The notes under the pieces are model-generated. The model did not search any database, was not told the origin of the DNA, and saw only the letters and a list, made by a program, of their open reading frames with translations. This document shows positions 1-11,900 of a stretch of DNA of 64,000 nucleotides, one piece after another. Origin of the DNA: Chrysophaeum taylorii (taxonomy: Eukaryota; Sar; Pelagophyceae; Pelagomonadales; Pelagomonadaceae); the NCBI GenBank assembly GCA_029834535.1, contig JAQMWT010000488.1:10001-74000 (forward strand), read 5' to 3'. The translations under genes and the position numbers were made by a program. Numbering within the stretch: position 1 is the first letter of the stretch; every line of letters begins with the position of its first letter.

Positions 1-300
1 AATTAGTGACCAGGCGAACTTACTGGGACCAAGTGAACTTACTGGGGTTTTAGAGTAAACTCAAAGGTTAGCGGCGTGTGCGGATCAAAGCAGCTTAGAT
101 TGGCGAGGGTGAGAGGGACGAGTTCAAAGGAGAGGGGTGAGTGGATGTAAGCACGACTGGGCTTACGCCGAACTTACTGGGGTTAGAGATTGGGACTAGG
201 TGAACTTACTGGGACCAGGTGAACTTACTGAGGTTAGAGATTGGGACTAGGTGAACTTACTGGCGAACTTACTGGCCTGCACTTGTCTACATTGTAAGAA
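1..300. repeat. Interspersed short direct repeats (gaacttactg)
   Basis: The 10-mer gaacttactg occurs seven times on the plus strand (starting near 15, 35, 170, 202, 221, 253 and 265), usually as part of a longer unit reading ggtgaacttactgggac. A second unit, gttagagattgggactagg, occurs twice between the last copies. There is no open reading frame. Such short directly repeated units can be subterminal repeats of a DNA transposon, and a transposase relic follows about 200 bases downstream, but no clean terminal inverted repeat is visible. The bases from 301 to about 510 show nothing recognisable. Confidence 0.7.
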
Positions 301-510
301 GAACTTTACTACAAATATGTATACCCCCTCTTAATGTCCGTCGGCCAATGACTGTAGGACTCTAGCGTATATTGTTAGATTTAGGCGGAGGTTTGGGGGG
401 TGTGTTAGGGGATACTGTGAATGACGTCATCCATCCTCGGACCCCACAGTTGGTTGAGCTCATCAGCTCGACGATCGACTGAAGGGGCATGTTTCGTTTG
501 ATGAACTACC

Positions 511-1490
511 GTGACGCACACTCGCTTGGACCGGACGTTGCTCACGCCGAAGGAGGAGCAGGCGCTTGTGAAACGTATCGTTGAGAGCAACATGGTCCGC
601 GCCGCGCCAAGCTACGAAGAGATTGGAGTAAAAGTGCGCCATGACTTACTCAATCGTCGACTTCATAACCGGCGCGGCGGCCGCAAGAAAATCCCGTTCG
701 ACAACACCAACTACAAACTTGTGTCCGGCCATTCGCCCTCGGAATAATTCTTCATAGGTTTCTTCGCCCGCAACTCGCACCGGATCAGCACGAAGATCAA
801 GCAAAATAATCGAGGCGAAGCGTGTCGCCGTGAACAACTGCGACGACATGGTCGAGGAGTACTTCGTAGGAATCCACGGACTTCGCGCCGAGCTCAAGGC
901 CGCGGGGATTATGGACGAGCACGGCGCCATATCGGACCCGCGCCTTGTCCTGAACCTCGACGAGACGCTCCAGTTTTTTCGTGGACTACGCCGACAACAA
1001 AGAGAACGCCGAGACCATGTTTGGGGCCGGCCAGAGTGACGTCTGCTGGGCCGAGGCCTACGAAATCCGCGAGTGTAACACTGTCATAACGTGCTGGGGC
1101 CCGTGCGGGCTGCTATGGACGCGGCTTTTTTTCTCGGCATGCTTCGAGGCGTGGCAGCGCTGCAAGGACGGCTGCGTCTGCGGCCTTGACAACGGCGCCG
1201 CGTGCGACGCCAGCAAACTCGCGTACTGCGAGATCTGGGGGGACCTCGAAACGGAAGCGGTGCAGTAAGAAGGCGTGCAAAAAGGATCTTGCATTTGCCC
1301 TGCCGGATGATGCTGATGCTGAAGATGAGGAGGAGGACAGCGACGCCGAATTCGAGCGCGAGATCGGTCACTATCGTCGCCGCCATCGGCGACCCCAGCC
1401 ACGAACCAACCAGCTCGCCCCAAAGCAGCTCCCAGGGACCCCGCCGACACTCCGGGAGCTACGGTCACATGCTTATTTCGACACCTAGTG
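511..1490 (+). mobile_element. Decayed DDE-superfamily DNA transposon (pogo/Tc5-like transposase relic)
   Basis: Pieces of a transposase lie in more than one plus-strand frame. The first (511-747) resembles an N-terminal DNA-binding region with LTPKEEQALVKRIVESN. The second (about 830-985) contains DPRLVLNLDET, the usual setting of the first catalytic Asp in pogo/Tc5-type DDE domains, followed by QFF. The reading then continues one frame over (981-1268) with VDYADNKENAETMFGAG and a Cys/Trp-rich stretch. The switch falls in a run of six T, so one T appears lost. An acidic stretch (DADAEDEEEDSDAEF, about 1310-1350) could be the old C-terminus. No intact transposase can be read, so this copy is dead. 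Family placement rests on motifs only. Confidence 0.6.
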
Positions 1491-1642
1491 TGGCTCGCCA
1501 TCCTCTCCTTCCTCATGCCTAGTAATTTTTTTGTGTCGGGTTCTGCTAGACATTTCCCCACACCATATCACGATCTTGTTAAACTGGGGTATGGCGTGCC
1601 TCAGGTTCGAAAGGAGAGTGGTCGGGAGTACGCCTGAGCGTC

Positions 1643-2433
1643 TCACATCGCTCGTTGGTCGAGTTCGGTCCATGGGCCGGCCCTGGTAACAAAAATGGGA
1701 CGGCCCTGGTAACAAAACTGTAATTTTTGGTGTCGACCCGCCTGTAAGGTGATGCGTCGGTGGAAGATTTTTTCGGACGCGGCGGTCAGTGCCTTGGACT
1801 CCTCGGCCGGTGGCAGGCCGATCAGGAGGCAGTCGCACAGCGCGTCAAAACGCTGGGCCTTCAACGTGAGCTTGCTGCGGCCTTTGAAGTAGATCCGGGA
1901 GAGGTACGGCTCTACGGTGGTGAGCTTGCGAAGCGAGTCGTAGGTGTGTTGCTTCAGCTCTTCCAGCGCGCGCGCGATCTCGTCCTTCTTCTACCGCGCC
2001 TCGCGTACCTTGGTGGCGTCATCCTTGGGCCACTCTGCACTGGCGAGGCGCCGCTCGAAATTCTTGATGAAGCCCGGGACGCGCACGAGTCCAACAACAA
2101 CCTTGTCGATGTTCAGGTGATCGTCGACCTCGCCTCTCTCAAAGGCGGCGATGACGTCGGTGACTTTTTTGACGATGAAGGCTTTAAAGGCGTCGAGCGT
2201 CAGCCGGAAGCTCGGCATGCGAGCGCGTTCCTGATGTTGGATGGTCTCAGGCTTGCCGCGTTTGCGGTTGATGCCGGGGATCGATTGTACGAGAGTTCGG
2301 TGACGCCAGCACCCTCGCGTTGCTCGAGAGTCTCTTTCAAAAGGCTATCGGACCAGGCGCGTCGGCCGGTCGGCGTTTGAAGGACTGCAGCAACAACTAG
2401 GTCGTCGACCCGAAGACGAAACTTCCTCGGCAT
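1643..2433 (-). pseudogene. Broken minus-strand gene of unknown family
   Basis: On the minus strand a protein-like reading begins with MPRKFRLRVDDLVVAAVL (start at 2433), shifts frame near 2215 into MPSFRLTLDAFKAFIVKKVT, meets an in-frame stop near 1990, and continues in that frame with KQHTYDSLRKLTTVEPYLSR and QRFDALCDCLLIGLPP down to about 1740. The composition is protein-like (regular hydrophobic spacing and charged helices), unlike the opposite strand. I do not recognise the family. With a transposase relic next door it may be the accessory gene of an element or an old host gene. Confidence 0.4.
1679..1717. repeat. Two direct copies of ggccctggtaacaaaa
   Basis: The 16-mer ggccctggtaacaaaa is present at 1679-1694 and 1702-1717, separated by seven bases. 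It sits between the transposase relic and a broken minus-strand gene. Function unknown; it may be a remnant of a mobile-element end. Confidence 0.6.
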
Positions 2434-2930
2434 CGTCGGAACTGAATGCACGAACAGCACCCAAAGTACAAGTCTCTATAGAGCGCGCCGCTGTTCGGGC
2501 CCTCGGTGGTATGTGCCGAGGACTTAATGTGCGTGAAGCTCTATACTGGACTTTGGGGGCGACGCTGCGCGCCAAAACGAGCCGAATGAGGGTTTCGTCG
2601 TTCGCTCACAATAAATAAACAGCCGTGTCAACCGATTTCCACCGCGTCGCGTTTCTTGCTCGGGGACAGACACCCAGGGCGAGTACGACCAAGGTGCTGG
2701 TACGATGGGACCGACGGGACCTGTGAGGGATGCTCATCGCTTCTATGGTTGGCCGAAGGCCGAAGATTATGAGTCTTTTTACATCGGAAGAATTGGTGCG
2801 GCAAACGGCTAATTCCACAGCGACGAGGTGCCCGATGACGGTTCGAGTTTTACAAACTGCAAATAAGGGGAGTGACATCACTTACATTGGGTGGGCCATT
2901 CTTCGGGTCTCGACCACAAAATTTGGAACG
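2434..2930. other. Upstream region of synthase copy A; no gene seen
   Basis: About 500 bases without a convincing gene lie before the first FAAL module. Only the last 20 or so bases (accacaaaatttggaacg just before the ATG) match the region before copy B. The tandem duplication therefore barely reaches upstream of the start codon and the two copies probably have different promoters. Confidence 0.5.
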
Positions 2931-5900
2931 ATGGCCGCCGCCGGCGTCGCGACGCCGCCGAGTTGGTGGAAGCCGTATTGTCCGTGGGCGTCGACGGTGA
3001 TCGAGGTCGCCAGCGACATTGTCCCAAAGCTCGGGCACGAGCGGTTCCTGACGTGGTGCGACGCGAAGGGTAACGAGGAGACGACGTTGACCTTTAAGGA
3101 GTTCTGGGACCGCGCCGAGGCGATCGCCGTATCGATCGCGGACTACCGTGGGGAGCGGGTCCTGTGTTGCTTCGCGCCGGGGGCGGAGTTTTTTTGGGTG
3201 TTCTGGGGCTGCCTTCGCGCCGAGGTGACGGCCGTGCCCGTCTATCCGCCGGACCCGACCAAGCTAGAAAAGGCTATCGTCAAGCTGGGCCTCATAAGAG
3301 ACGCGTGTGGCGCGAGGCTCTGCTTGACCGACGACACCGTAAATTTGCTGCGCCTCACGAAGGGTCTCTTCTATTCGTGGCCGCAACAGCTCGAGTGGCG
3401 AACCGCGAGCAGCTTGTCGCTCGAGGGTCGCTTCCGGACGATCCGGTGGCCCCGTCATTCCTTGCCTTTTTGCAGTTTACGTCGGGGACTACCGGCGATC
3501 CGAAGGGCGTCATGATCTCGCACGCAAATCTCAATCACAACGTGTGCCACATAAATATTCCTTTCACCCAGCGCGGTGTTCAATCTGTTCAAGGCTCGCC
3601 GCGAGCGCCCGAGCGCTATCTCGTGGCTTCCGGGCTACCACGACATGGGTCTTATTTCCGCTCATATAATGCCCTTTTGTTTGGGGAGTCGGACGGTCTA
3701 CATGAGTCCTTTGACGTTTCTCGCACGCCCAGAACTATGGATGATGCTCGCGTCGAGATACGTCGTCGAGTGCGCGGTGGCGCCAGATTTCGCATACCGC
3801 CTTGTTGCCCGGCGGTTAAAGAACGTTGGGGACCTCTCGTGTTTGCGCTGTTGCGTGACGGCAGCTGAGAGAGTGCGCGAAGGCACGTACAAGGAGCTTA
3901 AGAGAGTCCTGGAGCCGTTTGGCTTCCGGGCGACGATCATCGCAGCTTACGGTCTTGCCGAGTCTGTGGTTTGCGTCTGCAACACCTTAGGGATTCGAAC
4001 CTCGAAAGTGAGACCCGACCTCGTGTGTTGCGGAACCGAATTTCTCGTCGACATCAGGATCGTCGACCCCGAGACGAAAACCGAGCTGCCTGATGCAACG
4101 CCTGGTGAGATTTGGGTCAGCTCGGGATCTGTCGCCGGCGGGTACTGGGGAAAAGACTCGGACGACATCTTCCGCGCCGACCTCGGAGGTGGCCGCAAGT
4201 ACCTCCGGACAGGAGACGAAGGTTTTATTGAGGACGGCGGGCTCTATATTTGCGGCCGCAGAAAGGATATGATAATTGTCCAGGGAGAAAACTACTACGC
4301 CGACGACGTCGAGATAGCCGCGCAAGATGCCGCACAAGACGAGGTGCGCCCGGGATGTATCGCGGCGTTTGCTGTCGACAACGGCGACGAGGAAGATCTT
4401 GTCATCGTCTACGAGATCCGCAAAGGCAAAGACGCGACTGCGGTTGGTAAACGTGTCTCTGCGGCGGTCACGCGCGACGTTGGCCTCGCGCCCGCGCGGC
4501 TGGTGGCCATTGAAGAGCGAAGTATTCTCAAAACCACGAGCGGCAAAATCCAGCGACGGGCAACGCGCGACGCTTTGCTCGCGGGAAATCTCAAGGTCGT
4601 CGACGACACATTCCTCGACAAGCCAAAATCCAAACTTTCAAAGAAAAGTCGCGGACCCGACGAGGTCATAGAATCTGCCACGGAGGACAACTCTTCGTCG
4701 TCTACGGAGCTGAATATGCCGACTTGGTGGAAGCCGTATTGTCCTGGGGCGTCAACCGTGGTCGAGGTCGCTCGCGACATTGTCCCAAGACTCGAGGACG
4801 AGCGTTTTCTGACGTGGTGTGACGCTAAGGGCAACGAGGAGACGACGTTGACGTTTAAGGAGTTCTGGGACCGTACCGAGGCGGTCGCCACGTCGCTCGC
4901 AGACTACCGCGGGGAGCGGGTCATGTGCTGCTTCGTGCCGGGGGCGGAGTTTTTTTCGGTGTTCTGGGGCTGCCTTCGCGCGGTGGTGACGGCCGTACCC
5001 GTGTATCCTCCAGATCCCTCGAAATTAGAAAAAGCAATCGCCAAACTGACTCTAGTAAGAGACGCTTGTGGTGCGAGGCTCTGTTTGACCGACAACACCG
5101 TCAACTTGTTGCGTCTCACGAAAGGTGTCTTTTACTCGTGGCCGAAAAACCTCGAGTGGCGGACTACGAGGAGCCTGTCCGCTCGAGGATCGGTCCAAAA
5201 CGCACTACCATCTTCGTCTTTTCTCGCATTTCTGCAGTTTACGTCGGGGACGACCGGCGACCCGAAAGGAGTGATGATTTCGCACGCGAATCTCAAACAT
5301 AACGTTTGTTCCTTGTGCATTCCATTTAATCAGCACGGCGCGAAAGATTCGCCACGCGAGCGTTCGAGCGGGATCTCGTGGCTTCCGGGCTACCACGACA
5401 TGGGATTGATTTACGCTCATATTATGCCATATTGCTGGGGAGCTGAGATGGTCTACATGAGTCCTTTGACATTTCTCTCAGACCCAGAACTGTGGATGAG
5501 GCTCGCGTCGCGATACGGGGTCGAGTTTACCACGTCACCAGATTTTGGTTATCGCTTGGTTGCCCGGCGGTTGAAAAACGTGGGAGACCTCTCGAGCTTG
5601 ATTGGCTGTATGACTGCTGCTGAACGAGTGCGCGAAAGCACTTACAAGGAACTCAGGAAGGTCCTGGAGCCATTCGGGTTCAACGCGATAATCGTTCCAG
5701 CGTATGGCCTCGCGGAGTCTGTTGTCGGGGTTTGCGTCACCTGGGGTGTTCGCACATCTAAACTTAGGCCCGACCTCGTGTGTTGCGGTACCGAGTTCCT
5801 CGTGGACATCAGGATCGTCGACCCTGAGACGAGAACCGAGCAGCCTCATGCAACGCCTGGTGAGATTTGGGTTAGCTCCGACTCTGTCGCTGGCGGGTAC

Positions 5901-8900
5901 TGGGGCAAAGACTCGGACGACATCTTCCGCGCCGACCTCGGAGGTGGCCGCAAGTACCTCCGGACAGGAGACGAGGGCTTTATCGAGGACGGCGGGCTCT
6001 ATATTTGCGGCCGCAGGAAAGATATGATTATTGTCCAGGGGGAGAACTACTATGCCGACGATGTCGAGATCGCGGCGCAAGACGCCGCACAAGACGAGGT
6101 GCGCCCGGGCTGTATCGCGGCGTTTGCTGTCGACGACGGCGACGAGGAAGATCTCGTCATCGTGTACGAGATCCGCAAAGGCAAAGACGCCGCTGCGGTT
6201 GCTCGACGCGTCTCTGCGGCGGTCCATCGTGGTGTCGGTCTCAGACCAAAGCGGCTGGTGGCTATTGAAGAGCGAAGTATTCTCAAAACTACGAGCGGCA
6301 AAGTCCGGCGACGGGCGACGCGCGATGCTTTGCTCGCCGGAAATCTCAATGTCGTCGACGACGCGCTCCTGGAGGAGCAACAATCCAAACTCGCAAAAAA
6401 GAAAACTACTCGAGCAGTGCGTGATGAGGTCACAGAATCCAGCACGGCGATGATGAAGGTCAGATCCTCGTCGTCGATCTCATCGTCGAATAAACCGAAA
6501 TGGTGGGAGAAGTATTGTCCTTGGGCGTCGACCGTGATCGAGGTCGCTGGCGACACTGTTCCGAGGCTTGCAGACAAGCGATTTTTGACTTGGTGCGATG
6601 CCAAGGGAAACGAGGAGACGACGATGACTTTCAAAGAGCTATGGGACCGTGCCGAGACTATCGGGATGTCGCTAGAAGACTATCGCGGCGAAAAAGTCCT
6701 GTGTTGCTTCGCGCCTGGGGCGGAGTTTTTCGGGGTGTTTTGGGGTTGCCTTCGAGCTTTTGTGACCGCTGTGCCCGTGTACCCTCCAGATCCCTCGAAA
6801 TTAGAAAAGGCTATCGCCAAGCTGGGTCTTATAAGAGACGCGTGCGGCGCGAGGCTCTGTTTGTCCGACGATACCGTCAATTTATTGCGCCTTACCAAGG
6901 GTCTGTTTTACTCATGGCCACAAAATCTTGAGTGGCGTACTACGAGAAGCTTTTCTTCTTCTTCTTCTTCTTCTTCTCGAGGATCGATCCAGAATGCTTT
7001 CGAGTCTCCGTCTTTTCTCGCCTTTCTGCAGTTTACGTCGGGTACGACCGGCGACCCTAAAGGGGTGATGATCTCGCACGCGAATCTCAATCATAACGTC
7101 TGTTCCGTGTGCATTCCTCTCAATCAGCACAGCGTGGAAGACTCGCCACGCGAGCGTTCGAGCGGGATCTCGTGGCTTCCGGGCTACCACGACATGGGAT
7201 TGATTTACGCTCATATCGTGCCCTTTTGCTGGGGGGCTGAAATGGTCTACATGAGCCCTTTGACGTTTCTCGCCCACCCAGAATTGTGGATGACGCTCGC
7301 GTCGCGATACAGGGTCGAGTTTACTACATCACCAGATTTTGGTTATCGCTTGGTTGCCCGGCGGTTGAAAAAAGTGGGAGACCTCTCGAGCTTGTGCTAT
7401 ATGATGACTGCTGCTGAACGAGTGCGCGAAAGCACTTACGAGGAACTCAGGAAAGTCCTGGAACCATTCGGGTTCAACGCGACGATTGTTCCAGCTTATG
7501 GCCTCGCGGAGTCTGTTGTCGGGGTTTGCGTCACCTGGGGTGTTCGCACATCTAAACTTAGGCCCGACCTCGTGTGTTGCGGTACCGAGTTCCTCGTGGA
7601 CATCAGGATCGTCGACCCTGAGACGAGAACCGAGCAGCCTCATGCAACGCCTGGTGAGATTTGGGTTAGCTCCGACTCTGTTGCCGGCGGGTACTGGGGT
7701 AAAGACTCGGACGACATCTTCCGCGCCGACCTCGGCGGTGGCCGCAAGTATCTTCGAACCGGAGACGAGGGCTTTATCGAGGACGGCGGGCTCTATATTT
7801 GCGGCCGCAGGAAAGATATGATTATTGTCCAGGGGGAGAACTACTATGCCGACGATGTCGAGATCGCGGCGCAAGACGCCGCACAAGACGAGGTGCGCCC
7901 GGGCTGTATCGCGGCGTTTGCGGTCGACGACGGCGACGAGGAAGATCTCGTCATCGTGTACGAGATCCGCAAAGGCAAAGACGCGGCCGCAGTTGCTCGA
8001 CGCGTCTCTGCGGCGGTCACGCACGGTGTTGGCCTCGCGCCCAAGCGGCTGGTGGCCATTGAAGAGCGAAGCATTCTCAAAACTACGAGCGGCAAAATCC
8101 GGCGGCGGGCGACACGCGACGCTTTGCTTGCGGGGAGCCTCAAGGTCGTTGACGATACGCTTCTCGAGAAGCGAAAATCCAAGCTTGCCAAGAAAAGTCG
8201 AGCGTGTGACGAGGTCACTGAATCCGCCACGGCTATGCAAGCCACGCCCTCATCGCCGATCTCATCAATTATGCCGAAATGGTGGAAACAATACTGTCCA
8301 TGGGCGTCGACCGTGCTCGAGGTCGCTGGCGAGGATAGTGTCCCGAGGCTCGCAGATGAGCGGTTTTTGACGTGGTGCGACGCCAAGGGCAACGAGGAGA
8401 CTACGATGACCTTCAAGGAGCTCTGGGACCGCGCCGAGGCGATCGCCGTGTCGATCGCGGACTACCGTGGGGAGCGGGTTCTGTGTTGCTTCGTGCCGGG
8501 GGCGGAATTTTTCGGGGTGTTCTGGGGCTGCCTTCGCGCCGAGGTGACAGCCGTGCCCGTCTATCCGCCGGACCCGACCAAGCTAGAGAAGGCTATCGCC
8601 AAGCTGGGCCTCATAAGAGACGCGTGTGGCGCGAGGCTCTGCTTGACCGACGACACCGTAAATTTGCTGCGCCTCACCAAGGGTCTTTTCTATACGTGGC
8701 CACAACACCTCGAGTGGCGAACCGCGAGCAGCTTGTCCGCTCGAGGGTCGCTTCCAGACGATCCGGTGGCCTCGTCGTTCCTGGCCTTTTTGCAGTTTAC
8801 GTCGGGGACTACCGGCGATCCTAAAGGTGTCATGATCTCGCACGCGAACCTCAATCACAACGTCTGCCACATTTGCATCCCTTTCCAACAAGGCTGCAGG

Positions 8901-11900
8901 CTGGACCTGCCTCGCAGCCGATCGAGCGCGATCTCGTGGCTTCCGGGCTACCACGACATGGGATTGATTCTCGCTCATATATCGCCGTTTTGTTGGGGGT
9001 GTGAGATGGTCTACATGAGTCCTTTGACGTTTCTCTCGCGCCCAGAACTGTGGATGACGCTCGCGTCGAGATACAGAGTTGAGTTTACCACGTCACCAGA
9101 TTTTGGTTATCGCTTGGTCGTCAAAAGGTTGAAGATAGTTGGGGACCTCTCGAGCTTGCGCTGTTGCATGACTGCCGCCGAGAGAGTGCGCGAAGGCACG
9201 TACAAGGAACTCGCAAGGGTCCTCGAGCCATTTGGGTTCAGGGCGCGAATTCTCCCATCCTACGGCCTCGCGGAGTCAGTGGTCGCCGTCTGCGGAGCCA
9301 AGGACATACGCACCTCGAAGCTGAGACCCGACCTCGTGTGTTGCGGAACCGAATTCCTCGTCGATATCAGGATCGTCGACCCAGAGACGAAAACCGAGCT
9401 GCCTGATGCAACGCCCGGAGAGATTTGGGTCAGCTCAGGATCTGTCGCCGGCGGGTACTGGGGTAAAGACTCGGACGATATCTTCCGCGCCGACCTCGGC
9501 AGCCGTAAGTATCTTCGAACCGGAGACGAAGGTTTTATTGAGGACGGGGGGCTCTATATTTGCGGCCGCAGAAAGGATATGATAATTGTCCAGGGAGAGA
9601 ACTACTACGCCGACGATGTCGAGATCGCGGCGCAAGACGCCGCACAAGACGAGGTGCGCCCGGGCTGTATTGCGGCGTTTGCTGTCGACAACGGCGACGA
9701 GGAAGATCTTGTCATCGTCTACGAGATCCGCAAAGGCAAAGACACGAGTGCGGTTGCTAAACGTGTCTCTGCGGCGGTCACGCACGATGTTGGCCTCGCG
9801 CCCAAGCGGCTGGTGGCTATTGAAGAGCGAAGCATTCTCAAAACAACGAGCGGCAAAGTCCGGCGGCGGGCGACACGCGACGCTTTGCTTGCGGGGAGCC
9901 TCAACGTCGTCAAGGACACGCTCCTCGAGAAGCCACAAACATTTCAATCCTCAAGTGCTGCGATCTCCATGCTCTCCTCTGACGCGGCGCTCGACATCGG
10001 TGACGATGGTCAAAATGTCGATGACTTGTGGGACTCAGTGGCACCTACGCACCTGCATCCAATGCCGTCTGAGGTGTTGGCATCTCCCGAGGTTGTCTCG
10101 ACCTTTAAACGGCAACTCCTGGTTGCCATCGAGAGCATCGACGTAGCTCTCGTTCCATGGGCGCCCTCTGTCCGATCTCTCGCTGACTCGAGGTTCTTTG
10201 GGTTGCGGCTCTCGCCACGATGTGGCGGCCACGGCTTGTCCTGGCAAGGCATGGCCGAGGTAACCGAGTTCTCTGCGATACACGATCTGCCGTTCACCGC
10301 CTACTGGACCTATTCGTCAGTTTTGGGTTTCGTGCCAATCGAGTTGTACGGTTCCAAGCAGGCAAAGCGCAAGTATGGCGCGATGATTGCCCGCGGGAAC
10401 CTTGTCAGCTTCGCGATGACTGAGGCAGCGGCCGGGTCTGACTTTGAGAACATCGAGAGCCTTGCCGAGAAGCTTCCAGATGGTGCATACCGCGTCAGGG
10501 GCACTAAGACCTGGATATTCAACGCGCCCCATGCCGCCGCATTTGTCGTCTTCGCTCGAGCTGATGGTGGCATGACCGGTTTTGTGCTCGACGCGTCGCA
10601 AGTTTCGCTCGCTGGTGGAAAGCACACGCATGGCCATCGCGCGATCGCGTTCGGGACCTTAGTCTTCGATGCCGTGGTGCCGCCTGAGAACGTCCTTTCA
10701 TGCCCGGACGGCCGTCCCGCCTCCTGCGTAGCCACAGATGCGATGTGTCTCGCTCGCTTTGCCTTCATGCCCATGCTCTGTGGTGTCGCCAAGCGCTGTT
10801 TCGCCTTCATCCTCGAGGCAGGTGGAGACTCGCTCGCGGCAAGGAGCGCCTTGACGACCCTCTTGTACCGCATCGAAGCTGCCGACAACTACCATAAACT
10901 CATGGCAACCATGCTCGATGATGGCCTCCCGCTCCCATTCGAGGCCTCCTATCCGGCCAAGGTGCTGGGCATCGAGTGGTGTTGTGACGCCGCCGAGACC
11001 CTCAGTCTCGTAATCAGCAACGGTTACGACGAGAAGCTTGGGGTATGCCAGTTGCTCTCGGATGTACGGGCGTTTCGAATTTTAGAGGGGTCAAGCAACG
11101 AGGCGCTCACGAGCGCACTCGGTCGTGCCATGCTGAAGTGCGAAGGCCCGCTGTACGATTTTGTCGCCTACGAGCTCGAGGCGCGTGACCTCGCGGCGCA
11201 CATGCGAGCCGTTGCGAACTCCCCAATCTCCGCACTCGAAAGTGCCGAGGTGTCCTGCGGTGCTTTCGCCTCGGTTGTGCTTGTACTAGCCGCGCTCAAA
11301 AAGCGAAGACCGGATGCTAAGGACGCCAGCGACCTCCTCTTGCGGGAGCTCGCGAGCCTCCAAGACGACACCGCTGCTGTCGTCACGTCAACGCCAGTGC
11401 CACTCACGATTCTGGACCTTCGAGCCAAGTTGCAAGAACTCTGGCCTCAAGACGTAGTGCCTATCCAACCAAGAGCATCGGTGCTAAGCGGCGATTCTCC
11501 GGTTTTAGAGGCGGGCGGCGTCGTCGTTCTTACCGCTTCTTCTTCTCCTCTTCCAAAGGACGAAGACAAACTGCTAGACACGGTCGAAAGAAAGCTGCTT
11601 CCATCGCTCTCATCTTTTTCGTCATCGAGCGAGATCTTCGACTCGCGGACCAAGCAAGCCCTTCGACCCTTGTGCAGCATGCATCTCCCCGAAGGACTGG
11701 GCGGGCTCGGAGTGCTTTCATGGACACAGACATGCGCTGTTTGTGAAAGCCTTGGCGGCCAAGACCTTGGCCTTGCAGTGCGCTTGTTGGCACCGCAACT
11801 CATCGTGCGCCACCTCATAGGCTGCGACGAGTCCCGCGTTCACGAGCTTGTCGCCAAGGGGGACCTCGCCGTGGCGTGTGGCGAAACAACACTCACTGCG

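Noticed and set aside
3940-4010. tRNA-like B box (ggattcgaacctcg)
   Set aside because: Lies inside a conserved FAAL coding region and lacks the rest of a cloverleaf.
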